In this document: one piece after another, positions 56,282-64,000 of the stretch
How positions within the stretch are numbered: the first letter of the stretch is position 1
How the letters are laid out: every line of letters begins with the position of its first letter
Source of the DNA: DATMNI01 sp035570275
GTDB lineage: Bacteria > Acidobacteriota > Terriglobia > Bryobacterales > Bryobacteraceae
Direction: 5' to 3'
Assembly: GCA_035570275.1 (NCBI GenBank)
Contig: DATMNI010000467.1
Span: 62,001-126,000 of the forward strand
Length of the DNA: 64,000 bases
Program-made: the position numbers and the translations under genes
The notes under the pieces: model-generated
What the model was told of the DNA's origin: nothing
Seen by the model: the letters and a program-made list of their open reading frames with translations, nothing else
Database searches by the model: none

Positions 56282-58717
56282 GTGCACAGTCCGCTTCCCG
56301 GCGAATTACGCGATCGCATCCGGCGTCTCGAAAAAGAGGCCCAAACCTGGAAGCAGAGGCACGAACTCCTGCTCGACGGGCTTGCCGAGGCAGTCTTGAT
56401 CCACGAAGCCGGCGGCAGACTGGTGGCGGTGAACCCGGCGGCGGCCCGGCTTACCGGCTTCAGCCACCAGCAGCTTCTGGCCATGAACTTCCGCCAACTG
56501 CTCACTCCTGAGTCCTGGACCAGGATTCTGGGATTGATGGACCAGCCACGCTTTTCCACTGAGGGGGAAATGGTGGCGCAGTCGGGCGCCGTCATCGGCG
56601 TGGAACTGCGGGCCGCGGTGGCGCGTCTGGCCGATGGGTCCGTCACCGTGCAATATGCCGCCCACGAAACGGCGCCGCGGCGGCGCGTGGAGGAGGCTTT
56701 GCGCCACAGCGACTCCCGGTTCCGGCTGATGGCGAAGAACCTCACCGAGATGGCTCTGACCTACGACATGGACCGGCGGCTGACTTTTGCCAACGCGGCG
56801 GCTCAGACGCTAACCGGGTATTCCGTGGCTGAACTAGAGCAGGCCCAATTCATCTGCTGGGTTCATCCGGAAGACCGCGACCGCATGCTGGGCCACTGGG
56901 AGAGGCTTTTTGAGGGCAAGTCGTTCCTCGAAGAGGAGTACCGGCTGATTACCAAGGACGGACGCATGAAATGGGTGGAGTCGTCCTGGGGGCCCATGCT
57001 GGACGATGCCGGCAGCCAGGTCGGTGTGCAGGGGCACGAACGCGATGTCACTGGGCGCCGTATGGCCGAGGAGACGTGGCGCCAATCCGAACACCGTCTG
57101 CGCGTCAACGAGGAGCGCTACCGAAGCTTGTTTGAGGACTCCCCGTTTCCCATGTGGGAGGAAGATTTCTCCGGCGTCAAGCAGTACGTGGATGACCTGC
57201 GGGCCCGCGGTATTACCGATTTTAGAGTCTACCTCAACCAAAATCGCCAGGCCGCGATGGAATGCGTGCGCCGCGTGAAATTGCTGGACGTCAACCGCGC
57301 GGCGCGCCAGTTTTATGGCGTGGAGGAGAAGGAGGAACTGCTCGGCGATCTGACCACTCTCTTCGACGATCGGGCTTACGAAAACTTCTGCGAAGAAATC
57401 GCCGTGCTGGCCGAAAACAATTCGACCTATCAAGCCGAACTGCAGGTGCGGAGAATCCGCGGCGACGACCGCACCGTGAACATGATCGTATCGCTGGCCT
57501 CATCGTCACGCTCGGACTGGTCGCGCGTAGTCGTCTCCTTCTTCGATATCACCGATCGCAAGCGCCTGGAAGAGCAACTGCTGCAGTCGCAAAAGCTGGA
57601 GAGCCTGGGGCGATTGGCCGGCGGAATCGCCCACGATTTTAACAACCTGCTGATGGTGATCGCCGGCTACAGCGACCTGCTGTTGGGCTCACTCGACAAC
57701 CCGGAAAGGCTGCGCCATGGCCTGATGGAAATCAAGGGCGCCGGCGAACGGGGCGCGGACCTCACCCAGCAACTGCTGGCCTTCAGCCGCAAGCAGATGA
57801 CGCAGCCGCGGGTCCTCAGCTTGAATGCCGTCATCGAGGAATCCAAGGGTCTGTTGCAACGCGTGATCGGCGAAGACATCCGCCTCGTGATCGCGCTCGA
57901 TTCCGCGGCGTGGGCCATCAAGGCCGACCGTGGGCAGATGCACCAGGTGCTGATGAACCTGGTGGTCAACGGCCGCCAAGCCATGCCGGACGGCGGCACT
58001 TTGACCATCAGCACGGGCAATGTCTACGTGGGGAGCGACCTCAGGGAAGAGCCCGAGGGGGCCAATACGAATCCCTATCTACGGCTGCGAATCCGCGACA
58101 CCGGAGTGGGGATGGACGAGCAAACCCGGCAACACGTTTTCGAACCGTTCTTTACAACCAAGGGATCTCGCAAGGGGACCGGGCTCGGACTGGCAACGGT
58201 CTTCGGGATCGTGACACAGAGCGGCGGCTTCATCTTCGTGGACAGCGAGCCAGGCCATGGGGCCACGTTCAGCGTCTACTTCCCCCGCAGCGATGCCCCC
58301 GCAACCGGCGATGTCTTGGGCGACACGCCGCGCCAGGCCCTTCGCGGCTCCGGAACGGTGTTGGTGGTGGAAGACCAGGACGAAGTCCGGCTGCTTACCT
58401 GCGCCGTTCTCCGCGATCTCGGGTTCGAAGTGATCGAGGCCAGCGATGGCATGGAGGCGATGCTGGTATCGGTCGAGTATAAGAAGACGATCCGCCTGCT
58501 GGTGACGGATGTGATCATGCCGGGAATCAACGGCCGCGAGCTGGCCGTGCGCCTGGCCCCATCCCGACCGGAGATGAAGGTGATCTACATGTCCGGCTAT
58601 ACCGACCGCATCATGAGCGCCGATGGCGTACTGGACAGCTCCGTAGCCTATTTGCAGAAGCCTTTCTCTCCGGAAATGCTGATCCAGATGGTCCAGCGGG
58701 TGCTGCCGGCGCAGTAG
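56282..58717 (+). CDS. Hybrid histidine kinase with multiple PAS domains and receiver
   Basis: An 811-residue soluble kinase from a GTG at 56282. Three PAS domains (about residues 28-135, 140-265 and 275-415) precede HisKA (SLGRLAGGIAHDFNNLLMVIAGYSDLL) and HATPase (NLVVNGRQAMPDGG; DTGVGMDEQTRQHVFEPFFTTK; GTGLGLATVFGIV). A C-terminal receiver domain (VLVVEDQDEVR; phospho-acceptor Asp in LLVTDVIMPG; Lys in YLQKPFSPE) follows. No membrane helix is seen, so it senses a cytosolic signal. The output partner is unknown. Confidence 0.92.
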   Translation: MHSPLPGELRDRIRRLEKEAQTWKQRHELLLDGLAEAVLIHEAGGRLVAVNPAAARLTGFSHQQLLAMNFRQLLTPESWTRILGLMDQPRFSTEGEMVAQSGAVIGVELRAAVARLADGSVTVQYAAHETAPRRRVEEALRHSDSRFRLMAKNLTEMALTYDMDRRLTFANAAAQTLTGYSVAELEQAQFICWVHPEDRDRMLGHWERLFEGKSFLEEEYRLITKDGRMKWVESSWGPMLDDAGSQVGVQGHERDVTGRRMAEETWRQSEHRLRVNEERYRSLFEDSPFPMWEEDFSGVKQYVDDLRARGITDFRVYLNQNRQAAMECVRRVKLLDVNRAARQFYGVEEKEELLGDLTTLFDDRAYENFCEEIAVLAENNSTYQAELQVRRIRGDDRTVNMIVSLASSSRSDWSRVVVSFFDITDRKRLEEQLLQSQKLESLGRLAGGIAHDFNNLLMVIAGYSDLLLGSLDNPERLRHGLMEIKGAGERGADLTQQLLAFSRKQMTQPRVLSLNAVIEESKGLLQRVIGEDIRLVIALDSAAWAIKADRGQMHQVLMNLVVNGRQAMPDGGTLTISTGNVYVGSDLREEPEGANTNPYLRLRIRDTGVGMDEQTRQHVFEPFFTTKGSRKGTGLGLATVFGIVTQSGGFIFVDSEPGHGATFSVYFPRSDAPATGDVLGDTPRQALRGSGTVLVVEDQDEVRLLTCAVLRDLGFEVIEASDGMEAMLVSVEYKKTIRLLVTDVIMPGINGRELAVRLAPSRPEMKVIYMSGYTDRIMSADGVLDSSVAYLQKPFSPEMLIQMVQRVLPAQ

Positions 58718-58845
58718 CGCGGGCCTCCTGGAGGGTGTGGTTGTCTACACCCGGACGCCGTGTCTACCAGGCCTTTCCGCATTCGCGCGCGGATGCGCCC
58801 GCTGCTCCACCCGTGACTGCAAGGGCAGCGCCTGTATCTACATTG

Positions 58846-58886
58846 TTGACACATGCGAAGAAACCTGTCAGTATGCATATACATAG
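58846..58886 (+). promoter_or_regulatory. mazEF promoter and palindromic operator
   Basis: A consensus TTGACA (58846-58851) is followed after 17 bp by CAGTAT (58869-58874). The overlapping palindrome-like TATGCATATACATA (58872-58885) resembles operators bound by MazE-type antitoxins. Confidence 0.55.
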
Positions 58887-58905
58887 TGCAGACAGGAGAT
58901 CGTCC

Positions 58906-59148
58906 ATGAAAGGCGTCGTCAAGAAATGGGGCAACAGCGCGGCCGTGCGTATTCCCGCCTCCGTCCTGGAGTCCCTCCATCTCGCGATCGATGAGGCCGT
59001 CGATGTGCGCGAGGAAGCAGGCCGGATCGTGATCGAGCCACTCCGCGAAAGAGCGTATCGCCTCGATGACCTCCTGAAAGGCATCACCGCCAGGAATATT
59101 CATGGGGCGGTTGATTTCGGTGGTCCGGCGGGCAAGGAAACCTGGTAA
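58906..59148 (+). CDS. mazE: MazE-family antitoxin
   Basis: An 80-residue AbrB/MazE-fold protein from the ATG at 58906, after CAGGAG. KGVVKKWGNSAAVRIPASVLESL is the swapped-hairpin DNA-binding domain. The C-terminus (DDLLKGITARNIHGAVDFGG) would wrap MazF. It overlaps mazF by one base (TAATG), so the two are coupled. Promoter and operator lie just upstream. Confidence 0.9.
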   Translation: MKGVVKKWGNSAAVRIPASVLESLHLAIDEAVDVREEAGRIVIEPLRERAYRLDDLLKGITARNIHGAVDFGGPAGKETW

Positions 59149-59480
59149 TGGCAGGCGCGTATATACCCGATGCCGGCGACCTCGTGTGGCTGCATTTCAC
59201 GCCTCAGGCCGGTCGCGAGCAGGCCGGGCACCGCCCCGCCCTCGTCTTGAGCCCATATCTCTATAACGGCAAGACCAGCCTCATGCTCTGCTGTCCGCTG
59301 ACGACTCAGATTAAGGGTTACCCGTTCGAAGTTGTCCTCGCGGGCGACCCGCCAGGCGCCGTCCTTGCCGATCAAGTGAAAAGCCTCGACTGGCGTATCC
59401 GGAAGGCAAAGCGCAAAGGCGCCGTTTCCCCAACTGAACTCGCGGAAGTCCGCGCGAAGGTCAGGGCGCTGATCGGATAG
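59148..59480 (+). CDS. mazF: MazF-family endoribonuclease toxin
   Basis: A 110-residue toxin. IPDAGDLVWLHFTPQAGREQAGHRPALVLSP is the MazF start, with the catalytic Arg in GREQAGHRPA. CCPLTTQIKGYPFEV carries the catalytic Thr, and LADQVKSLDWRIR completes the fold. It cleaves mRNA at short specific sequences. Both catalytic residues are present, so the module looks active, unlike the two damaged toxin modules elsewhere in the window. Confidence 0.92.
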   Translation: MAGAYIPDAGDLVWLHFTPQAGREQAGHRPALVLSPYLYNGKTSLMLCCPLTTQIKGYPFEVVLAGDPPGAVLADQVKSLDWRIRKAKRKGAVSPTELAEVRAKVRALIG

Positions 59481-59836
59481 CCAGGCCGCCGTCCATCAGC
59501 CGCCTCAAACAGCCTCTTTGTCCTGCAGCCCAAACCGGCTCAGCCCCCCATCCTCAAAGTCGCCGCCATTGAAACCGGCGGTGAGCCGGGGCATATCCGC
59601 GATTCACACGGTATGCCAAGCCGTTTGATAGCGGACCGCCCGCCGCAAACGATCGGCGACCGGCTGCCAGACTCCGCGATCGACAAGAGCCGAGTGACGT
59701 CGGACGGCAATCCGGTGACGCCCTCTGCGGCTGTGACGGCCGCCTGATGGGCGGATCCCCCCGTAGAGTGACCGTAATGACCGACAATCAAACCCGCCTT
59801 CGGTTCCCGTCTGCCGGGTTTAGGCCTGAGGCGCGC
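59481..59836. other. Intergenic region with a possible C-terminal coding remnant
   Basis: In frame directly after the mazF stop the DNA reads on as SLFVLQPKPAQPPILKVAA and continues to DKSRVTSDGNPVTPSAAVTA before a stop at 59744-59746. It looks like the last 80 residues of a lost protein. No family is recognised. No other feature is seen in this 356-bp gap. Confidence 0.3.
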
Positions 59837-61147
59837 TTACCCTTGAGCGGCTTTCCCCAACACCTCGCGCAGCCGGCGAGCCACGATCATGTCTTCGCCG
59901 GGTTGCAGCATCCATACACCCACCACGATGGTATTGACGTCGGCCGGTATGCCGGCGGAAGCTCCGGTGGCTCTGCCCGTCGAAGGGTTGAGTTCGATCG
60001 CGGGAGTTCCGCCACGGAGCTCCGCCATCACGTCGCGAGGCGAGATCTTCAACTTCTCCTGGCTGTAGCGAATCAGCAGATGCGGCACATGGTTCGCCAC
60101 CGGAGGAATGGAAACCTCCGTCTGTAGACTGGGGAGTCCTTTGAGATGGGTAGCGATCCGGTCGGCGCGCCGCCGGAATTCCTTCTCCAGCCCGTCGTCC
60201 GTCTGTCCAAGAAGCCAGTCGACGGCCGCCACCATCCCGACGATTTGTTCTTTCGCCACCTTCATGCCGCGGCCGACTCCATCGAACGGGTTGTTGCTGG
60301 CCGCGGCGGCGGCAATCAGGTCCTTCCGCCCCAATAACAAACCCGCGTTCTGCGGACCCCGGATCCCTTTTCCGCCGGAGAACGTCACCAGGTCGAACCC
60401 CATTTTGGTGTAGTTCCACAGGTTCGAAATCGGCGGAACGTCGGCTGCCGCATCGTTGAAACAAGGCACGCCGTGGGCGTGTGCCACCCGAATCCAATCC
60501 TCGCGGCCGATCCGTCCCTGTTCCGCCGCGTTGTAGAAATGCGCCATCACGGTCCGTTCGCCGAACGCCGCCTCGTACTCTTCCAGCGTCTCTACTTCCA
60601 CCGTGCGGACGCCGCAACACAGCAGCGCCTGGTCATAACCGTACCGGTGCGTCTTCTGGACCAGCACTTCGTTCTTGAGGTGGGCCACTTCGATGGGGAT
60701 GGCGCGAATTCCGCAATGGTTGGCCGCCGTCAGACATCCGGCGGTGCCCAGGGTCAGCGCCGAAGCCGCTCCGGCCGTTACCATGGCCGCCTCGCAATGC
60801 AGCTTTTTGGCCAGGTATTCACCCGCGGCCTTTTGCAACTCCACCAGGCGCACCGGGGTTTCCGCCGCGCGCGCCACCGCCGCCTGCACCGAGTCCGGCA
60901 TGATGGATGCCGTGAGGTTAGTGTACGTGCCGGCCGCGTTGATGATCTTGGTCACGCCCAGCTTCTCGTAGTAGTCCTCCCCGCGTTGGTTGGCGGAATG
61001 GTTGCCGGAATGGGCGCCGGAATGAGCCGCGGAATCTGCCGCGGCCTGCGCTGCTCGCAGCGATTGAGCCTGGCTCAGGACCCCACCCGCGGTCATGAGG
61101 TTTCGCATCGTACCGAAAAAGTTTCTGCGTCCAAACAAGCGGTTCAT
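59837..61147 (-). CDS. Tat-signal PLP-dependent enzyme, SelA/DgaE-like
   Basis: A 436-residue protein from the ATG at 61147. The N-terminus GRRNFFGTMRNLMTAGG is a probable twin-arginine signal. The PLP fold follows: GVTKIINAAGTYTNLTASIMPDSV, EAAMVTAGAASALTLGTAGCL, and the Schiff-base lysine in DLVTFSGGKGIRGPQNAGLLLG. The SGGKxxRGPQ form matches glucosaminate ammonia-lyase (DgaE)-like members rather than true selenocysteine synthase. The substrate is unknown. It overlaps the tandem RidA gene by 4 bp (ATGA). Confidence 0.82.
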   Translation of the reverse strand: MNRLFGRRNFFGTMRNLMTAGGVLSQAQSLRAAQAAADSAAHSGAHSGNHSANQRGEDYYEKLGVTKIINAAGTYTNLTASIMPDSVQAAVARAAETPVRLVELQKAAGEYLAKKLHCEAAMVTAGAASALTLGTAGCLTAANHCGIRAIPIEVAHLKNEVLVQKTHRYGYDQALLCCGVRTVEVETLEEYEAAFGERTVMAHFYNAAEQGRIGREDWIRVAHAHGVPCFNDAAADVPPISNLWNYTKMGFDLVTFSGGKGIRGPQNAGLLLGRKDLIAAAAASNNPFDGVGRGMKVAKEQIVGMVAAVDWLLGQTDDGLEKEFRRRADRIATHLKGLPSLQTEVSIPPVANHVPHLLIRYSQEKLKISPRDVMAELRGGTPAIELNPSTGRATGASAGIPADVNTIVVGVWMLQPGEDMIVARRLREVLGKAAQG

Positions 61148-61908
61148 CTTAGACCCTCCTGGTTTACACTCTGCTGGAGCACGCCCCCGAGCAAGTCCAT
61201 TTCGTATTCGATGGAGACAATGGGCGGACGCGCGTAATGCCATGTAACGCCGTGCTGTCCGGCAGGCCCGATGTGCGGCAGAATCTCCGCTGCCAGCAAA
61301 GCGTTCACGTCGTGCACGGTATAGATATTGGTCACTGAAACCTGGTCCCAGGTCGCGCCGAGGCCGCGCAGTCGCCCTTCCACCAGGCCCAGCACACAAC
61401 GCGCCTTGTCCGCCAGCGCGTCAGGCGACGTCTCGCCGCGGCGCACCACGTCATCCGGGCCGGCCGCCCCCTCCGGCAATTCGCCGGCTCCCGACACCAC
61501 AAAGGAAGTCGCGGCGCCCTCCGCCGGCACCGTGCAGGCGAACGAATAAAGCGAAGGCTCCGGCGGCGGATCCACTGCCGGTGCGACGTTGGTGCGGGCC
61601 ACCGGGTTGAGGCCGTCAACCATCATGTCCCACGACTTCAGTACCTCTACATAGCCGGCGTTAAACTCTTTGAATCCCGAAAAGGAGAACGGCTCCGGCG
61701 ACCGCAGCGCGATGGCGCACAACGCCGCCCGGGGCCGCCCGGCAGCGCGCAGGTGCGCATCCACCAATGCAAAACCGGCCATCACTGGGATGGCGCGCGC
61801 CAGGCGCACGTGCTCGATGGTGAATCCCGGCGCCGCTACCACGCCAGCCGAGTAGGCGCTGCCGCCCCGTAAGAATGAGTACCCACCGCGAGCGTTGGAA
61901 AGGAGCAT
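61144..61908 (-). CDS. Tandem RidA-like protein
   Basis: A 254-residue protein built of two RidA/YjgF-like halves. The first has RPRAALCAIALRSPEPFSFSGFKEFNAGY. The second includes SFVVSGAGELPEGA, DKARCVLGLVEGRLRGLGATWDQVSVTNIYTVHDV and RPPIVSIEYEMDLLGG. RidA proteins deaminate reactive enamine intermediates that PLP enzymes release. That fits its overlap with the PLP gene downstream. The catalytic Arg of RidA is not certain in either half. Confidence 0.7.
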   Translation of the reverse strand: MLLSNARGGYSFLRGGSAYSAGVVAAPGFTIEHVRLARAIPVMAGFALVDAHLRAAGRPRAALCAIALRSPEPFSFSGFKEFNAGYVEVLKSWDMMVDGLNPVARTNVAPAVDPPPEPSLYSFACTVPAEGAATSFVVSGAGELPEGAAGPDDVVRRGETSPDALADKARCVLGLVEGRLRGLGATWDQVSVTNIYTVHDVNALLAAEILPHIGPAGQHGVTWHYARPPIVSIEYEMDLLGGVLQQSVNQEGLR

Positions 61909-62300
61909 CAGAGGCCAGTGTAGTACAGCTTGTACACCGTATTGTATACCCGGGTCCCCCTTTCGCGAGTCACTGGTTGCCCGACGTCATCGCCTGCGGC
62001 TTCTCCGGTGCAGTCGCTGATGAAGATGTTGCCTTGCGGATCCCACGTAACATCGGCCGGCTACCGGAACTGTCCGTCGAAGGCGGGACGGGGCAAGGTG
62101 ACGCGAGTCCCTGGCGCGGCTTAGTCCGAGGCGTCCTTCTTGCGGCCGAACACCATGGTCACCCGGCCTTCCGGACTGAACCTGACATCAGGTCCGAGCC
62201 CCTGCGCGGCGAAAAGGGTAGCCGGAAAATATCTCATGCGGCCTCCAGGCGCGCCGCCCTGATTGCCTCATCGATCCGCAACACGCGGCGCGGGGACCAA
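61909..62300 (-). pseudogene. Decayed NHL-repeat (beta-propeller) protein gene
   Basis: The minus strand reads RYFPATLFAAQGLGPDVRFS, then EGRVTMVFGRKKDASD, a stop, TRVTLPRPAFDGQFR, another stop, and PADVTWDPQGNIFISDCTGE. PxDVTWDPxGNIFISD is the hallmark of NHL-repeat propellers such as peptidyl-alpha-hydroxyglycine lyase-like proteins. At least two in-frame stops interrupt it and most of the propeller is gone. The 428-bp gap holds nothing else recognised. Confidence 0.65.
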
Positions 62301-62336
62301 GTCGCGCTGCCTTAACCAGTCCGCGTCCGGGTCATC

Positions 62337-63281
62337 TTACGCTCCCAACACGTGAGGAAGGCGCTGGAGTTCGCCGGCGCTGCTGTCGTTCGGCACCGAG
62401 CACCCAGGCGTCAGGATGAACTTTGGCCCGGCCGATTGTGCCGCGGATTTCCATTGAGCCTGCAGTTCGGCGGGCGTCAGTTTCCGGTAGTTGACCTCAT
62501 CGATGCCGCCGGCGATCGTCATCGGGTACCGCTTTCGCACGTCCGCGATCGGGATGCCGGAGACGTGCAGCGAGTAGTTGATGATGGGCGCCGGGAATCC
62601 GTCGAATAGGCCGAGATATGCGGGTTCCACGTGCAGGTGCAGGATATTCAGCCTGGCTCCGACGATTCCGTGCAGGATGCGCTTGTCGAACGGCTGGCTG
62701 AATTTCACGAAATCCTCCGGTGTGAGTTCCGACGCATTGGCATTCGCCACCGAAAGCAGCACGCCGGATGCGCCCGTGGCCAAGGCACGTTTGGCGTGCG
62801 CGATCTCCGACTCCGTGATCACGTCAAGCGCGTTCAGCAAGCCTTGCGGGTTTTCCGACTTCAAGCGCAGCACTTCCTCCTTGGACGACAGCTTTTCCGC
62901 CACGTTCCAGGGGTTGAAGAGGGTTTCGATAAAGTAAGCCTTGCCACCGAGTCCGTCGCGAATCAGTTCCAGCGCGCGAATCTGTTGTGGGAACGGGTTC
63001 CGCTCCGGTTTCAGCTCATACCATTTGCCCTTGGGCTTCGGGTACGGAAAATCGCTCATCACTTTGACGATGTCCGTCCGGTACGCCTCATGAAAAGCCA
63101 GCGTCGCCTTGGCATGCGCCTCGGGCTCGGTGAGGCCGAAGTGATGCCAGAAACTGAATGGGGGCCGATCGACATCGCCGCCTTTCAGCGCCAGATCCAC
63201 GCGTTCTTTGGACGTCAGGCTGGTACGTCCCAAAGCCAGCGGCGCTAAAGCCGCACTGAACAGGAATTGTCGTCTCAACAT
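62337..63281 (-). CDS. Uroporphyrinogen-decarboxylase family protein with a signal-like segment
   Basis: A 314-residue protein; the ATG at 63281 gives MLRRQFLFSAALAPLALG, a possible Tat or Sec signal. A longer start (MIRLKAATPLMLRRQFLF) is possible. The domain runs from LTSKERVDLALKGGDVDRPPFSFWHHFGL through IHHLHVEPAYLGLF-like and ADVRKRYPMTIAGGIDE segments to LTPGCSVPNDS. It belongs to the UroD/MtaA fold family, whose members often act as methyltransferases or decarboxylases. A haem role is unlikely because of the signal and context. Confidence 0.75.
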   Translation of the reverse strand: MLRRQFLFSAALAPLALGRTSLTSKERVDLALKGGDVDRPPFSFWHHFGLTEPEAHAKATLAFHEAYRTDIVKVMSDFPYPKPKGKWYELKPERNPFPQQIRALELIRDGLGGKAYFIETLFNPWNVAEKLSSKEEVLRLKSENPQGLLNALDVITESEIAHAKRALATGASGVLLSVANANASELTPEDFVKFSQPFDKRILHGIVGARLNILHLHVEPAYLGLFDGFPAPIINYSLHVSGIPIADVRKRYPMTIAGGIDEVNYRKLTPAELQAQWKSAAQSAGPKFILTPGCSVPNDSSAGELQRLPHVLGA

Positions 63282-63735
63282 GAGGGGGGTTGCCGCCTTC
63301 AGACGAATCATAACACCGCGGGGGCCGGCGGATCGGGGGTCGGGGGATGATGAAGCGGGTATGTGGGGCGGGTTGCTAACCAGGTTGCCAACAAGGTTGC
63401 CAACCTGGATAGCGTCGGGATAAACCGGGCGTGAAGTAGTGAATGAAAGAGTCACAGGAAAGGAGTAGCGAACCATCCTGGCCCGATCATGCGAGGGCGG
63501 TGGGCAACCCCGCACTTGAAGCGTTGGACAGGGCACATGTAGGCTGGGTATCCCTGAAGTTGATGAAATAATCAAAACCACAGGCGCCGACGGCGTCAGG
63601 TTGAGGCGGATTGCCAATCCGCCGCAGACTAACAACCTGCCCCACCAAGGGGTTTGGGCCGATCGCCATTATTTGGGAGACTTGCGGATTTCTGTTGCCC
63701 GGCAATGGGCTCTTTCACACAGCGGTCTCTTCTAC
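63282..63735. repeat. Intergenic region with two repeat copies
   Basis: A GTGGGGCGGGTTGCTAACCAGG-type copy with tandem CAGGTTGCCAAC units lies at 63364-63412. A right-end copy (GGCGGATTGCCAATCCGCC then AACAACCTGCCCCACCA) lies at 63603-63648. No gene is recognised in between. Confidence 0.65.
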
Positions 63736-63972
63736 CTACACAGCAATGCGGGCGCTGCGTGTGCGACCGGTCATCGGCAGGGAAGTTTGGCCCAAAGCCG
63801 CGTGGATGATGCCGTTTCTTTTCACCAACGGCTTGCCGCACTTACATTCCCAGGCCGGTTTCGCGGAGTTGATCCACTTGGTCCCGCATTCGCACACGTA
63901 AACCATCACCGACCGGACCGGATCTTTGGCCGGTGCCTTGTCAGAGGAAGACTCATGCAAAGTTCGCGACAT
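63736..63972 (-). CDS. Small zinc-ribbon protein
   Basis: A 78-residue protein from the ATG at 63972, with AAGGAG nine bases upstream. VYVCECGTKWINSAKPAWECKCGKPLVKRNG has two CxC pairs suited to bind one zinc ion. The first 20 residues are charged and the last 20 basic, so it may bind nucleic acid. No family is recognised. The strong ribosome site and coherent composition support a real gene. Confidence 0.7.
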   Translation of the reverse strand: MSRTLHESSSDKAPAKDPVRSVMVYVCECGTKWINSAKPAWECKCGKPLVKRNGIIHAALGQTSLPMTGRTRSARIAV

Positions 63973-64000
63973 GGCTTGTTTTCTCCTTAGGGAGGCACAA

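Noticed and set aside
59837..61147. SelA, selenocysteine synthase, as partner of the selenoprotein
   Set aside because: The lysine motif SGGKGIRGPQ and the Tat-like signal point to the DgaE-like branch. True SelA is cytosolic and lacks a signal.
62337..63281. hemE, uroporphyrinogen decarboxylase of haem synthesis
   Set aside because: The protein has a signal-like N-terminus, is short for HemE and sits in a catabolic-looking context with no other haem gene.

Overview
The window is high-GC DNA that reads like an acidobacterial genome, most likely of the Bryobacterales/Solibacter type. This is an inference. It rests on an Oar-like outer-membrane receptor with a carboxypeptidase-regulatory N-terminus, an 837-residue ADOP-type FtsX/MacB permease with no ATPase, a DUF1684 protein, several exported proteins of unknown function, and many dispersed palindromic intergenic repeats. 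No rRNA operon, complete tRNA gene, intact insertion sequence or CRISPR array was seen. Most of the window is ordinary chromosome, with short scars between genes.

Layout. 1-6.5 kb: a 5'-truncated alpha/beta hydrolase, an M23 peptidase, an orphan ABC-2 permease, a CDP-alcohol phosphatidyltransferase/GtrA pair, and small exported TIG and TPR proteins. 6.5-13.5 kb: a frameshifted ParD/ParE-like pair, queG overlapping a membrane MutS-like ATPase, a thioredoxin-fold remnant, an NMT1/THI5-like protein, and a PH-domain protein overlapping an SDR. 13.5-18.3 kb: an NtrC-type regulator and a PDZ/7TM/GAF/PAS histidine kinase. 18.9-22.5 kb: a polysaccharide export set (Wza-, Wzz- and BY-kinase-like), functionally linked to the phosphoglycosyl transferase at 34.7-36.1 kb. 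22.6-31.4 kb: DtxR regulator, methyltransferases, LytS-type kinase, ribA, cytochrome c and a SUOX-fold enzyme. 31.4-34.7 kb: a candidate attenuator or riboswitch, an RmuC-like remnant, a selenoprotein peroxiredoxin, a zinc-ribbon protein, a PpiC isomerase and clpS. 36.2-40.6 kb: cysteine desulfurase, rpmI-rplT, ZapB-like and ZapA, DUF1684 and EamA proteins. 40.6-46.6 kb: ADOP permease, a scar holding an oxidoreductase fragment and a tRNA-Asn 3' fragment, a broken HEPN/MNT pair, and an ECF sigma/anti-sigma/membrane-protein operon. 46.9-49.6 kb: three TadE/TadG-like genes. 49.7-56 kb: Oar-like receptor, MFS transporter, SDR and a secreted protein. 56.3-59.5 kb: a hybrid kinase and mazEF. 59.8-64 kb: an SDR-free catabolic-looking cluster of a Tat-signal SelA/DgaE-like enzyme, a tandem RidA protein, a broken NHL protein, a UroD-family protein and a small zinc ribbon.

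The two most interesting items lie together near 31.4-32.9 kb. One is an exported peroxiredoxin whose peroxidatic cysteine codon is TGA, followed at the right distance by a bacterial SECIS-like hairpin. The other is a leader on the minus strand upstream of an unknown gene. It combines a pseudoknot-like fold resembling the SAM-II aptamer with an intrinsic terminator and a perfect 7-bp antiterminator pairing. In addition, at least four families of dispersed palindromic repeats sit between genes, often between convergent ones. One of them is inserted in frame inside queG.
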